From: Paracoccaceae bacterium
GTDB taxonomy: Bacteria; Pseudomonadota; Alphaproteobacteria; Rhodobacterales; Rhodobacteraceae
Direction: 5' to 3'
NCBI GenBank assembly: GCA_006226775.1
Contig: SBGD01000022.1
Coordinates: 1 to 34,277, forward strand
DNA: 34,277 nucleotides
A program made the translations under genes and the position numbers. The notes under the pieces were generated by a model that worked only from the letters and a program-made list of their open reading frames with translations, ran no database searches and had not been told where the DNA came from. Positions 6,817-14,943 of the stretch are shown one piece after another. Within the stretch, counting starts at the first letter, position 1; each line of letters begins with the position of its first letter.

Positions 6817-8940
6817 ATGCCCGAGACCGACACCAATTCCGCCCGAAGATCCCGCGCCCTGCGGCTGCTCGAGGATGTGCTGATCACCTTCGGCGCCTCG
6901 GAAAGCACCCAGCATTTCAGCGACAACCCGATCCGCATGTCGGTCTGGCTGGCCTTTGCCGCGGCGCCCGACACCCGCCACAGCCTGCTGATCGACCTCA
7001 ACTACCTTGTGCGCGCGCAACAGGCGATGCGGGTGCTGCGCCTGGCCTGCCGAAGCTTTCGGCCCGAGGATCCGCCGCCGCTGCATTCCTTCGGCAGCAT
7101 CGTCATCGCCTCGACCGACATGGACGACATGATCTGGGCGATCCTGCCGCAGACCTACTGGTTCCAGCGACTCGATCCCGCCGCGGTCGCCGAATGGCGC
7201 GCCTCGGTTGCGCGGGCGGCGCGCACCCGCAGCCTTGCCACCCTGCGGGCCGAGATCGCCGAAAGCCCGATGGCGCCGCTCTGGCGTTTCCTCGTCGCCT
7301 GGATGGTGATCCGCAAGGCGCAGGCGGCGCAGGCGGCCGCGAAGACCGAGGCGACCGGCGACGATCCGCCCCCGCCCGGGCGGTGGGAGCTTATCCGCCG
7401 CGCCTGCCTGCATCTGCTGAATGTCACCGACAACGAACTCGACGCCGAGGAGGCCGAGGCCACCCATGCCTTCGTCACCGCCTTCCTGAGCGATATCCTC
7501 GAACATTACGGCGCGCGGCTGGACCGGCTGATCGCGCTCCAGGCGGGCCAGGCGCAGGCGGCGGCGGATGCGCCGATCTGGTCGATCGACCTGAACCGCC
7601 CGGCCGAGCTTGCCTCGTGCAAGTCGCGCCAGACGCTCAAGGTCGATGCCGCCGAGAACGTCTTTCGCATCTCCACCGGCGAGATCCGCTGGGCCATCAT
7701 CGACTCGGGCATCGACGCCCGCCACCCGGCCTTCGACAAAGAGGGCAAGCCGCGCAACGCCGCCATCGACACCCGCAGCCGGGTGGTGGCCACCTATGAT
7801 TTCACCCGGCTGACCCGGCTTTTCGACGGCGATTACGAATCGCTGCTGCCGCCGGACCAGACCGAAAGCGCCCGGGCGCTGATCGACCCCGGGAAACCCG
7901 ACAGCCCGCAGAGCCTGCAGGAGGCGGTGCTGGTCATGCTGCATGTGCTCAACGGCAATGCCAACGATCACGTGACCACCGCCGACCTGGCCGAGCGGAT
8001 CGCCGACCCCCAGATCGCCGCGCGCGCCGTCGCCTACCTCCGCGACGTGCAAGACCGGCTGGACGCGGGCGAGATCCTCGACTGGCCGCTCCTGGAGCCG
8101 GTGCTGCAGGTCCCGCATGTCACCGCGCTTTACCAGGCGCCGGAAAACGGCCATGGCACCCATGTGGCCGGCATTCTCGGCGCGCGGATCGCCAAGGGCG
8201 CGCTGGGCAAGGAAGAGGGCCCGGCGAGCGACCACCTGGGCATGTGCCCGGACATAAGGCTCTACGATCTGCGGGTCTGTGACGCCATGGGGCGGTCGGA
8301 CGAATTCCGCGTCATGGCGGCGCTGCAGTTCATCGCCTATCTCAACCGCACCCGCGAGATGCCGGTGATCCATGGTGCCAATGTCAGCCTGCAGATCAAG
8401 CATGACGTGCGCAATTACGGCTGCGGCCAGACCCCGGTCTGCAAGGAGGCCAACCGGCTGGTCGACAGCGGCGTCTGCGTGGTGGCGGCGGCGGGCAACC
8501 GCGGGTTTCACACCGTCGTCACCGACAAGGCGCTGGTCGACGACTATGCCTGGTGCTCGGTCATGGATCCGGGCAATGCCGAGAAGGTCATCACCGTCGG
8601 CTCCACCCACCGGGTCAGCCCGCATACCTTCGGGGTCAGCTATTTCTCGAGCCGTGGCCCCACCGCCGACGGCCGGCCGAAACCCGACTTGGTGGCGCCG
8701 GGGGAGAAGATCCTGGCCCCCGCGCCGGCCCGCAAGATGGCCGAGGACACCGGCACCAGCATGTCCGCCCCGCATGTCAGCGGCGCCGCGGCGATGCTGA
8801 TGGCGCGCTATCCCGAGATGAAGGGCCAGCCCGGCTGGGTCAAGCGGGTGCTCTGCGACACCGCCAGCGACCTGGGGCGGCGGGCGGAGTTCCAGGGCGC
8901 CGGGCTGGTCGACGTGCTGCGGGCGCTGGAATCGATCTGA
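6817..8940 (+). CDS. Cytoplasmic subtilisin-like (S8) protease
   Basis: A 707-residue serine protease of the subtilase family. The catalytic triad and oxyanion residue are all present: D296 in IDSGID, H446 in GHGTHVAG, N561 in AAAGN and S648 in GTSMSAPH. Two things are unusual. There are about 290 residues before the catalytic Asp with no signal peptide, so the enzyme is probably cytoplasmic and not a secreted scavenging protease. The Asp-to-His distance is about 150 residues, against roughly 30 in subtilisin, so an inserted helical region (about 330-440) lies beside the active site. The start at 6817 is preceded by a GAGG tract. The gene follows a 120-base spacer with no clear promoter, on the same strand as the FHA/PP2C/GTPase genes. 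It may be the effector or processing enzyme of that module; this is inference from position. Confidence 0.9.
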   Translation: MPETDTNSARRSRALRLLEDVLITFGASESTQHFSDNPIRMSVWLAFAAAPDTRHSLLIDLNYLVRAQQAMRVLRLACRSFRPEDPPPLHSFGSIVIASTDMDDMIWAILPQTYWFQRLDPAAVAEWRASVARAARTRSLATLRAEIAESPMAPLWRFLVAWMVIRKAQAAQAAAKTEATGDDPPPPGRWELIRRACLHLLNVTDNELDAEEAEATHAFVTAFLSDILEHYGARLDRLIALQAGQAQAAADAPIWSIDLNRPAELASCKSRQTLKVDAAENVFRISTGEIRWAIIDSGIDARHPAFDKEGKPRNAAIDTRSRVVATYDFTRLTRLFDGDYESLLPPDQTESARALIDPGKPDSPQSLQEAVLVMLHVLNGNANDHVTTADLAERIADPQIAARAVAYLRDVQDRLDAGEILDWPLLEPVLQVPHVTALYQAPENGHGTHVAGILGARIAKGALGKEEGPASDHLGMCPDIRLYDLRVCDAMGRSDEFRVMAALQFIAYLNRTREMPVIHGANVSLQIKHDVRNYGCGQTPVCKEANRLVDSGVCVVAAAGNRGFHTVVTDKALVDDYAWCSVMDPGNAEKVITVGSTHRVSPHTFGVSYFSSRGPTADGRPKPDLVAPGEKILAPAPARKMAEDTGTSMSAPHVSGAAAMLMARYPEMKGQPGWVKRVLCDTASDLGRRAEFQGAGLVDVLRALESI

Positions 8941-9008
8941 GGCCGGTTCCCGGGGTCGGCGGGGGGCTCATCAAGCCCTTGCGGGCCTTCTTCGCATTGG
9001 GCATGACG

Positions 9009-9037
9009 GGCACGGGCGGCGCCGGTTGTGCCGTGCC
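9009..9037 (+). other. Inverted repeat just upstream of the selD fusion
   Basis: GGCACGG (9009-9015) pairs with CCGTGCC (9031-9037) around a 15-base GC-rich loop, in the 112-base spacer between the protease gene and the selD fusion. It ends only 15 bases before the start codon, ahead of the GGAG ribosome site. It may be a weak terminator remnant or a structured leader. There is no T-run after it. Function unknown. Confidence 0.35.
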
Positions 9038-9052
9038 GGATGAGGAGCCCTC

Positions 9053-11182
9053 ATGCACCAGACCCTGCCGCTGACCCGCGACCTCGTGCTGATCGGCGGA
9101 GGCCACAGCCATGCGCTGGTGCTGCACAAGTGGGGGATGGACCCGCTGCCCGGCGTGCGGCTGACGCTGATCAACCCCGGGCCGACCGCGCCCTATTCCG
9201 GCATGTTGCCCGGCCATGTCGCCGGGCATTATCCCCGCGCCGCGCTGGACATCGACCTGGTGCGGCTGGCGCGTTTTGCCGGTGCCCGCGTGGTGCTGGG
9301 CGCCGCGCGGCACATCGACAGCGCCGCCCGGCTTGTGCATGTGCCGGGGCGGGCGCCGCTGGCCTATGACGTCGCCTCGGTCGATATCGGCATCACCAGT
9401 GCCATGCCCGACCTGCCGGGCTTTGCCGAACACGCCGTCCCGGCCAAGCCGCTGGGGGATTTTGCCGATGCCTGGGCGGCCTTCCGCGCGCGGTCCGGCC
9501 CGGCCCGCGTGGCGGTGCTGGGCGGGGGCGTGGCGGGGGCGGAGCTGGCCATGGCGATGGCCCATGCGCTGACAGGCGACGGGCGGGCGGCCGAGGTGGT
9601 GCTGGTCGAACGCGCCCGCGCCTTTTCCGCACTGCGCCCCGCGGCGGGCGATCGGCTGCGGCGGGCGCTGGCGGCCTGCGGTGTCACCCTGCGCGAGGGG
9701 GCGGAGGTGACCTCGGTCTCGGAAGAAGGGCTGACGCTCACCGATGGCAGCACCCTCGCGGCGGATTTCGTCACCGGCGCGGCGGGGGCCTTTCCGCATG
9801 GCTGGCTGGCGATGAGCGGGCTGGTGTTGCACGAGGGGTTCATCGAGGTGGACGCGCATCTGCGCACTTCCGACCCGGCGGTCTTTGCGGTGGGCGATTG
9901 CGCCCATATGACCCATGCGCCGCGCCCCAAGGCCGGGGTCTATGCGGTGCGCCAGGCGCCGGTGCTGTTCTACAACCTGCGCGCCTGTCTTTCCGGCAGC
10001 GCCCCGAAGCGGCGCTATCAGCCGCAGGGCGATTACCTCAAGCTGATCTCGCTAGGCCGGAAATCGGCGCTGGCCGACCGCTTCGGGATCGCGCTCGGCG
10101 GGCCGCTGCTCTGGCGCTGGAAGGACCGGATCGACCAGGGCTTCATGCAGAAGTTCCGCGATCTGCCCGCCATGCCCGCCCCGGCGCTGCCCAAGGCCCA
10201 TGCCGCGGGGATGGCAGAGGAGCTGGGGCCGAAACCGCTTTGTGGCGGCTGCGGATCGAAGCTGGGGCGCGGCGCGCTGATGCGCGCGCTGGGAGAGGTC
10301 GGCGGCCCGGGCGACGATGCCGCGGTGCTGCAGACCGGCGGCGTGCAACAGGTGATCAGCACCGACCACCTGCGCGCCATGGTCGCCGATCCGGCGGTGA
10401 TGGCGCGGATCGCCGCGGTGCACGCGCTGGGCGATGTCTGGGCGATGGGCGCGCGCCCGCAGGCGGCGCTGCTCTCGGTGATCCTGCCGCGCCAGAGCGA
10501 GGCCATGGCCGAACGCGCCATGACCGAGATCCTGGCCGAGACCCGCGCGGTGCTGGCCGAGGCCGGCGCAAGGCTGGCGGGCGGGCACAGCATCCAGGGC
10601 GCGGAACTGACCATCGGCTTGACCGTGACCGGGATCTGCGACGCCCCGCCGATCACGCTGGAAGGCGCCCGGCCCGGCGATGCGCTGGTGCTGACCAAGC
10701 CCTTGGGCTCGGGCGTGGTGATGGCGGCGGAGATGGCGTTGCAGGCGGCGGGGGCGGATGTGGCGGCGGCCTTGGAGGCCATGTGCCGGCCGCAGGGGGC
10801 GGCGGCGGCGATCCTGGGCCGCGCCCATGCGATGACCGATGTCACGGGCTTCGGGCTGGCGGGGCACCTGGCCAATATCTGCGCCGCCTCGGGGGTCGGG
10901 GCGCGGCTGGACCTTTCCGCGGTGCCTTTCCTGCCCGGCGCCGTCGCTCTGGCCGCCGCGGGCATCCGCTCCTCGCTGTTTGCCGAGAACCGGCTGGTGC
11001 TGCCCGAGGCGCCCGACAGCCCACAGGCGGACCTGCTGTTCGATCCGCAGACCGGCGGCGGGCTGCTGGCGGCGGTGGGCGGCGATGGCCGGGCGGAACT
11101 GGCAGCGCTGAAGGCGGCGGGGGTCGATGCGGCGGTGATCGGGCAGATCACCGACCGGGTGCTTCAGATCGAGATCGCCTGA
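9053..11182 (+). CDS. selD: NDH-like flavoprotein fused to selenide, water dikinase
   Basis: A 709-residue two-domain protein. The N-terminal part (about 8-340) is a pyridine-nucleotide/FAD oxidoreductase of the type II NADH dehydrogenase class, with the dinucleotide site LIGGGHSH at the start and a second site around VAVLGGGVAGAEL. The C-terminal part (about 390-709) is selenophosphate synthase, which makes selenophosphate from selenide and ATP. Its catalytic loop is CGGCGSK: C400 and K403 align with the essential Cys17 and Lys20 of E. coli SelD, while the second cysteine of that loop is serine here. Such fusions are known in several bacteria; the flavin domain may supply reduced selenium. 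The start has a GGAG site 6 bases upstream. The gene converges with mnmH, which uses selenophosphate, so at least the selenouridine branch of selenium use operates. Confidence 0.93.
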   Translation: MHQTLPLTRDLVLIGGGHSHALVLHKWGMDPLPGVRLTLINPGPTAPYSGMLPGHVAGHYPRAALDIDLVRLARFAGARVVLGAARHIDSAARLVHVPGRAPLAYDVASVDIGITSAMPDLPGFAEHAVPAKPLGDFADAWAAFRARSGPARVAVLGGGVAGAELAMAMAHALTGDGRAAEVVLVERARAFSALRPAAGDRLRRALAACGVTLREGAEVTSVSEEGLTLTDGSTLAADFVTGAAGAFPHGWLAMSGLVLHEGFIEVDAHLRTSDPAVFAVGDCAHMTHAPRPKAGVYAVRQAPVLFYNLRACLSGSAPKRRYQPQGDYLKLISLGRKSALADRFGIALGGPLLWRWKDRIDQGFMQKFRDLPAMPAPALPKAHAAGMAEELGPKPLCGGCGSKLGRGALMRALGEVGGPGDDAAVLQTGGVQQVISTDHLRAMVADPAVMARIAAVHALGDVWAMGARPQAALLSVILPRQSEAMAERAMTEILAETRAVLAEAGARLAGGHSIQGAELTIGLTVTGICDAPPITLEGARPGDALVLTKPLGSGVVMAAEMALQAAGADVAAALEAMCRPQGAAAAILGRAHAMTDVTGFGLAGHLANICAASGVGARLDLSAVPFLPGAVALAAAGIRSSLFAENRLVLPEAPDSPQADLLFDPQTGGGLLAAVGGDGRAELAALKAAGVDAAVIGQITDRVLQIEIA

Positions 11183-12222
11183 AGCCGCGCGGCGATGCGA
11201 CCGGCCAGCGCGTCGAGGGCATCCGCGTCCAGCGTGGCGCTCTCGAAGCGCGCCAGCACCTGCGGGGCGGTGGCGCGCATCGACTTGTCATAGGCCGGGT
11301 CGTAGTGATCCGCCGCCAGCGAACGGCAGAGATCGCGCCGCGCGCCTTCGGCGATCAGCGCGTCCCAGCTGTCCACCAGCGCATGACCGCGATGGAACCG
11401 CAGCGGCGCCAACTGGGCCCGCAGCCGCGCGGCATCCGACAGGATGTCGTCATAGGCGGCGTCGAGATAGGCCGCGCGCGCCTCCAAGGGCGCCGTCACC
11501 TCGATCCAGGGCGCGGCTTTCATCGCCTCCCAGAGCGCGGGCGGCAGGTTCAGCGCGCCGATCTTGCTGCTTTCCGCCTCGACGATCACCGGGCGCGCGG
11601 GATCGAGCCGGACCAGCGCCTGCGCAAGCTCGGTCTCGAACATCTTCTGCGAGGGCTGGCCGCCGGGCAAGGCCCCCAGAAGCGAGCCGCGGTGCCGCGC
11701 CAGGCCCTCGAGGTCGATCACCTGCAGGCCGCGGCGTTGCAGAAGTGGCAGAAGCGCGGTCTTGGCGGTGCCGGTATAGCCGCCCAGCTGCACCAGCCGA
11801 TGCGGCAGGGTCGAATCGTAGAGCGTGCCGGTCACCAGCCGCCGATAGCTGCGATAGCCGCCGGTCACCGCCAGGGCGCGCCAGCCGACCTCGCGCAGCA
11901 TCCAGGCAAAAGCGCCCGAGCGCTGGCCGCCGCGCCAGCAATAGACCAGCGGTTTCCACGCCGCCGGACGATCCGCCAGCGGCCCGGCCATATGGGCGGC
12001 GGCATTGCGAAACACCAGCGCGGCACCGATCTTGCGCGCCTCGAAGGGCGAGACCTGCTTGTAGATGGTGCCGACGCGGGCGCGCTCGGCATCGTCCAGC
12101 ACGGGCAGGTTGATCGCGCCGGGGATGTGGTCTTCGGCGAATTCCGCCGGGCTGCGCACGTCGATCACCGTGTCGAACCCATGGTCGAGTGCTGCGGCCA
12201 GCGAGGGAAGGTCATGGGTCAT
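11164..12222 (-). CDS. mnmH: tRNA 2-selenouridine synthase
   Basis: A 352-residue protein with an N-terminal rhodanese domain and a C-terminal P-loop domain, the layout of MnmH (also called SelU or YbbB). It exchanges sulfur for selenium at 2-thiouridine of the wobble base in certain tRNAs, using selenophosphate. The rhodanese catalytic loop is C95-W-R-G-G-Q-R-S, the family signature. The P-loop is GYTGTAKT (148-155), where most relatives have GKT; the Ala before Lys is a mild variation. The start at 12222 (MTHDLPSL) fits the family N-terminus; longer in-frame starts would add an unrelated leader. Its 3' end overlaps the 3' end of the selD fusion on the other strand by 19 bases, so the genes for donor synthesis and donor use are adjacent but convergent, and cannot share a transcript. 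Confidence 0.93.
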   Translation of the reverse strand: MTHDLPSLAAALDHGFDTVIDVRSPAEFAEDHIPGAINLPVLDDAERARVGTIYKQVSPFEARKIGAALVFRNAAAHMAGPLADRPAAWKPLVYCWRGGQRSGAFAWMLREVGWRALAVTGGYRSYRRLVTGTLYDSTLPHRLVQLGGYTGTAKTALLPLLQRRGLQVIDLEGLARHRGSLLGALPGGQPSQKMFETELAQALVRLDPARPVIVEAESSKIGALNLPPALWEAMKAAPWIEVTAPLEARAAYLDAAYDDILSDAARLRAQLAPLRFHRGHALVDSWDALIAEGARRDLCRSLAADHYDPAYDKSMRATAPQVLARFESATLDADALDALAGRIAARLQAISI

Positions 12223-12292
12223 GCGGCGCAGATGTAGACCCATGGCCGGCAAAGCGAAAGACCGCGCGGGCGAAAGCCGCGGGGCTCGGGCG

Positions 12293-12326
12293 CAAAAAAT
12301 TGGCGCCCGGTGGAAGCCGGGCGCCA
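12293..12326 (-). terminator. Intrinsic terminator facing the minus strand
   Basis: TGGCGCCCGG (12301-12310) and CCGGGCGCCA (12317-12326) form a perfect 10-bp stem with a 6-base loop. Reading the minus strand, the stem is followed by A and then six T (bases 12299 to 12294). That is a canonical Rho-independent terminator for leftward transcription. No protein gene lies to its right on the minus strand: the next gene, at 12604, runs the other way. The terminator therefore belongs either to a small untranslated transcript or to read-through control ahead of mnmH, whose start is 71 bases further left. Confidence 0.75.
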
Positions 12327-12440
12327 GATACACTCACGGGGATAGTGAAGCGGACAGAAAGGTCTTTTTGAAGTTGAAACGAAATCCACTCGTTAACTCA
12401 CGGGTGCCCGGAATTGCGGACACCCCTATCTTGCGGCAAA
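12294..12440 (-). ncRNA. Candidate small RNA ending at the minus-strand terminator
   Basis: The only gene-free stretch longer than 300 bases (12223-12603) holds a strong leftward terminator without a gene. The roughly 120-150 bases to its right are unusually AT-rich for this window (for example around 12355-12400) and carry a second inverted repeat, GGGTG (12402-12406) with CACCC (12420-12424), whose inner CCG/CGG can extend it. This is what a short trans-acting RNA gene would look like. The right-hand end given is a guess: I found no convincing -35/-10 pair on the minus strand and no matching Rfam family that I recognise. No credible small protein is encoded. Confidence 0.3.
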
Positions 12441-12464
12441 ACACCGCTGGCGGAAATACGCGTG

Positions 12465-12478
12465 ATTGCCTAGGCAAT
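12465..12478. promoter_or_regulatory. Perfect 14-bp palindrome ATTGCCTAGGCAAT
   Basis: ATTGCCTAGGCAAT reads the same on both strands, and a further direct copy of the half site, TTGCCTA, follows at 12480-12486. It lies 126 bases upstream of the histidine kinase start, and to the right of the candidate small RNA, so it could serve either direction. A dimeric DNA-binding protein is the likely reader; the coupled FixJ-type regulator is one candidate. Confidence 0.45.
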
Positions 12479-12603
12479 GTTGCCTATGGGTCTGCCGCCC
12501 CGGGGGTGGCGCTTTCCCGCGGGCCAATGCGCCGCGAAGAGATTTACGAACCCGCCGGGCTGGTGCATCCTGCGGCCATGACACAGCAAAAGATGCCGCC
12601 ATC

Positions 12604-14943
12604 GTGAAACCGTCGCTGGGAACCATTCTTGTCATCGGCTTGACCGGGCTGCAGCTTGTGGCCGTGCTGATGGTGGTCTTCACCTCCTATCTCAGCTCGG
12701 AGCGGGCGCTGATCGGCCATGCCCGCGATCTGCTGAACGATGTGGGCACCAATACCATCGAGCATTCCAAGGGCTTCCTGCAGCCCGCCCACGGCGCGGC
12801 GGAACTGGCCGCCAACCTGGCGCAGAATGACGTGGTGGCCAGCGACAATCCGCAATTGCTTGAACAGCTGTTCTTTCAGCAATTGCAATTGTCGCCGCAA
12901 TTCTCGGGGATTTTCCACGGCAATGCCGAGGGCGAATTCGTCTACGTGATGCGCAGCGATGGCGCGGCCTCCTATCGCTCGAAGTTCATCCAGGTCGAGG
13001 AGGGCACGCGCCGCACGCATTATGTCTGGCGCGACGACGACTACGGCATCGTCACCCGCAGGCCCGACCCCGAGGATACCTTCGATCCCCGCACCCGGCC
13101 CTGGTATATCCGCGCCTCGGCAGAGCGGGACACGATCTGGACCGACCCCTATATCTTCTTTTCCTCGCAGAAACCCGGCATCACCCTCGCCTCGCCGGTG
13201 ATCGACGGCACCGGCCGGGTGACCGGGGTGATGGGGGTGGATATCGAGATCAGCGACATCTCGGAATTCCTGTCGCGGCTGCGGGTCGGCGCCACCGGCA
13301 AGGCGCTGATCATCCACCGCAACGGCGATGTCATCGCCCACCCCGACCAGGAGGTCATCAGCACCCTGGGCGCCGACGGCACCCTGCGCTTTGCCAAGAT
13401 CTGGGAGCTGGAGGATCCGATTGCCCGCACCGCCTTTTCCTCGCTCTACCAGCCGGGGTCCGAGACCATGCCGGGCGAATTGTCGTCGCAGTTCACCTAC
13501 CAGGGCAATGTCTTCGTCTCGCTGGTCAAGCCGGTGATCGGCGACAACCTGCCCTGGACCATCGCCGTCTATGCGCCCGAGGACGATTTCACCGCCGGGA
13601 TCAAGGCCAACCGCTATTTCAACATCTGGATCGCCGTTACAGTGGCGGCGATCACCGCGCTGATCGGGCTGGCGATGGCCAATTACATCTACCGCCCGGT
13701 GCGCGCCTTCGCCGTGCGCTCGGCGCTGATCTCGCAGGGCGAGCTGGACCCCTCGGAACCGCCGCCGCGCACCTTCAAGGAGCTCGAGCGCGCCAATGCC
13801 GCGCTGATGCAGGAGATCGTCGCCCGGCGGCAGACCGAGTTCGAGTATGGCCAGACCATCGAGCTGGCCTCGCGCGCGATTGCCCATATCGCGCCCGAAA
13901 CCGGCGCCTTCATCCGGGTCAACCCGAAGTTCTGCGAATTGACCGGCTACGATGCCGAGGAACTGCGCCACCTGCGCCTGGGCGACGTGGCCATCGACAT
14001 GACCGACGAGGGCCGGGCGCTGATGGCCGCGGGCCAGGACGGCGAGCTGCCGGTGCACCAGGAGATGCGCTGGCGGCGCAAGGACGGCGCCGACATCTGG
14101 GTCCGGCTCGATGCCTTCGTGGTGCGCAACGAGGGCGACGAGGCGCTTTACTCGGTGGCCATGGTCGATGACGTCACCGGCACCAAGAGCCAGGAAAAGC
14201 AGATCCGCCAGCTCAGCCGCGACCTGTCGCAACTGGCGCGCGGGCACATGATGGGCCAGATGGCCTCGGGGCTGGCGCATGAGCTGAACCAGCCGCTGGC
14301 GGCGATTGCCCAGAACGCCGATGCCGCGCTGATCGCCGCCGAACGCGGCGCGGCCCGGGGCGATGACCTGCGCCCCATCCTCGAGGAGATCGAGGCCCAG
14401 GCCCTGCGCGCCGGCGACATCATCCGCGCCATGCGCAGCTTCATCCGCAAGGACACGTCGAACCGGGTGGTCTTTGACCTGGCCGAGCTGATCGACCAGT
14501 CGCGCCGTCTTGTCCTGCCCGAGGCGACCGAGGCCGGGGTGCGCATCGGCATCGAGACCGAGGGCGAGACGCTGGTCGAGGCCAACCGCACCCAGGTGGC
14601 GCAGGTGCTGGTCAACCTGCTGCGCAACGGGGTCGAGGCCATTGCCGCCAGCGACACCGCCGATCGCCGCGTCACCGTGCGCACCCGGCGCGACGGCGCC
14701 CGGGTGCGCGTCGAGGTGAGCGATACCGGGCCGGGCGTGGCGGCGGATGTCACGCTGTTTTCCGAGTTCGAGACCACCAAGCCCAAGGGCATGGGGCTGG
14801 GCTTGTCGATCTGCCGCTCTATTGTCGAGGCCAATGACGGCAAGCTCTGGCACGATGCGGACCATCGCGGCGGGGCGCGTTTCGTCTTTACCCTGCCGGG
14901 CGATCCCGGCACCAACCGCAAGCCAGGAACCGAGGCGGCATGA
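12604..14943 (+). CDS. dCache-PAS sensor histidine kinase
   Basis: A 779-residue membrane sensor kinase. TM1 spans about residues 7-27, a periplasmic region of about 310 residues with the look of a double Cache domain follows (note TRPWYIRA and GVMGVDIEI), then TM2 at about 342-363, a short linker, a PAS domain (about 420-530), the phospho-acceptor helix with H559 in LAHELNQPL, and the ATPase domain with N671/N675 in the N-box, a DTGPG loop and GMGLGLSI. Double Cache domains usually bind small ligands such as organic or amino acids. The start is probably GTG at 12604, because TM1 begins at once and no ATG in frame gives a sensible N-terminus; there is no strong ribosome site, and a 9-codon frame (12578-12607) ends over the GTG. 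It overlaps its response regulator by ATGA. The ligand cannot be read from sequence. Confidence 0.9.
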   Translation: MKPSLGTILVIGLTGLQLVAVLMVVFTSYLSSERALIGHARDLLNDVGTNTIEHSKGFLQPAHGAAELAANLAQNDVVASDNPQLLEQLFFQQLQLSPQFSGIFHGNAEGEFVYVMRSDGAASYRSKFIQVEEGTRRTHYVWRDDDYGIVTRRPDPEDTFDPRTRPWYIRASAERDTIWTDPYIFFSSQKPGITLASPVIDGTGRVTGVMGVDIEISDISEFLSRLRVGATGKALIIHRNGDVIAHPDQEVISTLGADGTLRFAKIWELEDPIARTAFSSLYQPGSETMPGELSSQFTYQGNVFVSLVKPVIGDNLPWTIAVYAPEDDFTAGIKANRYFNIWIAVTVAAITALIGLAMANYIYRPVRAFAVRSALISQGELDPSEPPPRTFKELERANAALMQEIVARRQTEFEYGQTIELASRAIAHIAPETGAFIRVNPKFCELTGYDAEELRHLRLGDVAIDMTDEGRALMAAGQDGELPVHQEMRWRRKDGADIWVRLDAFVVRNEGDEALYSVAMVDDVTGTKSQEKQIRQLSRDLSQLARGHMMGQMASGLAHELNQPLAAIAQNADAALIAAERGAARGDDLRPILEEIEAQALRAGDIIRAMRSFIRKDTSNRVVFDLAELIDQSRRLVLPEATEAGVRIGIETEGETLVEANRTQVAQVLVNLLRNGVEAIAASDTADRRVTVRTRRDGARVRVEVSDTGPGVAADVTLFSEFETTKPKGMGLGLSICRSIVEANDGKLWHDADHRGGARFVFTLPGDPGTNRKPGTEAA

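Noticed and set aside
9009-9037. A SECIS-like or riboswitch leader ahead of selD
   Set aside because: The hairpin lies upstream of the gene, not after an in-frame UGA, and the catalytic position of SelD is an ordinary cysteine. No known selenium riboswitch pattern is evident.
12578-12607. A 9-residue leader frame ending over the kinase GTG start
   Set aside because: It has no ribosome site of its own and such short frames are expected by chance; translational coupling is possible but unsupported.
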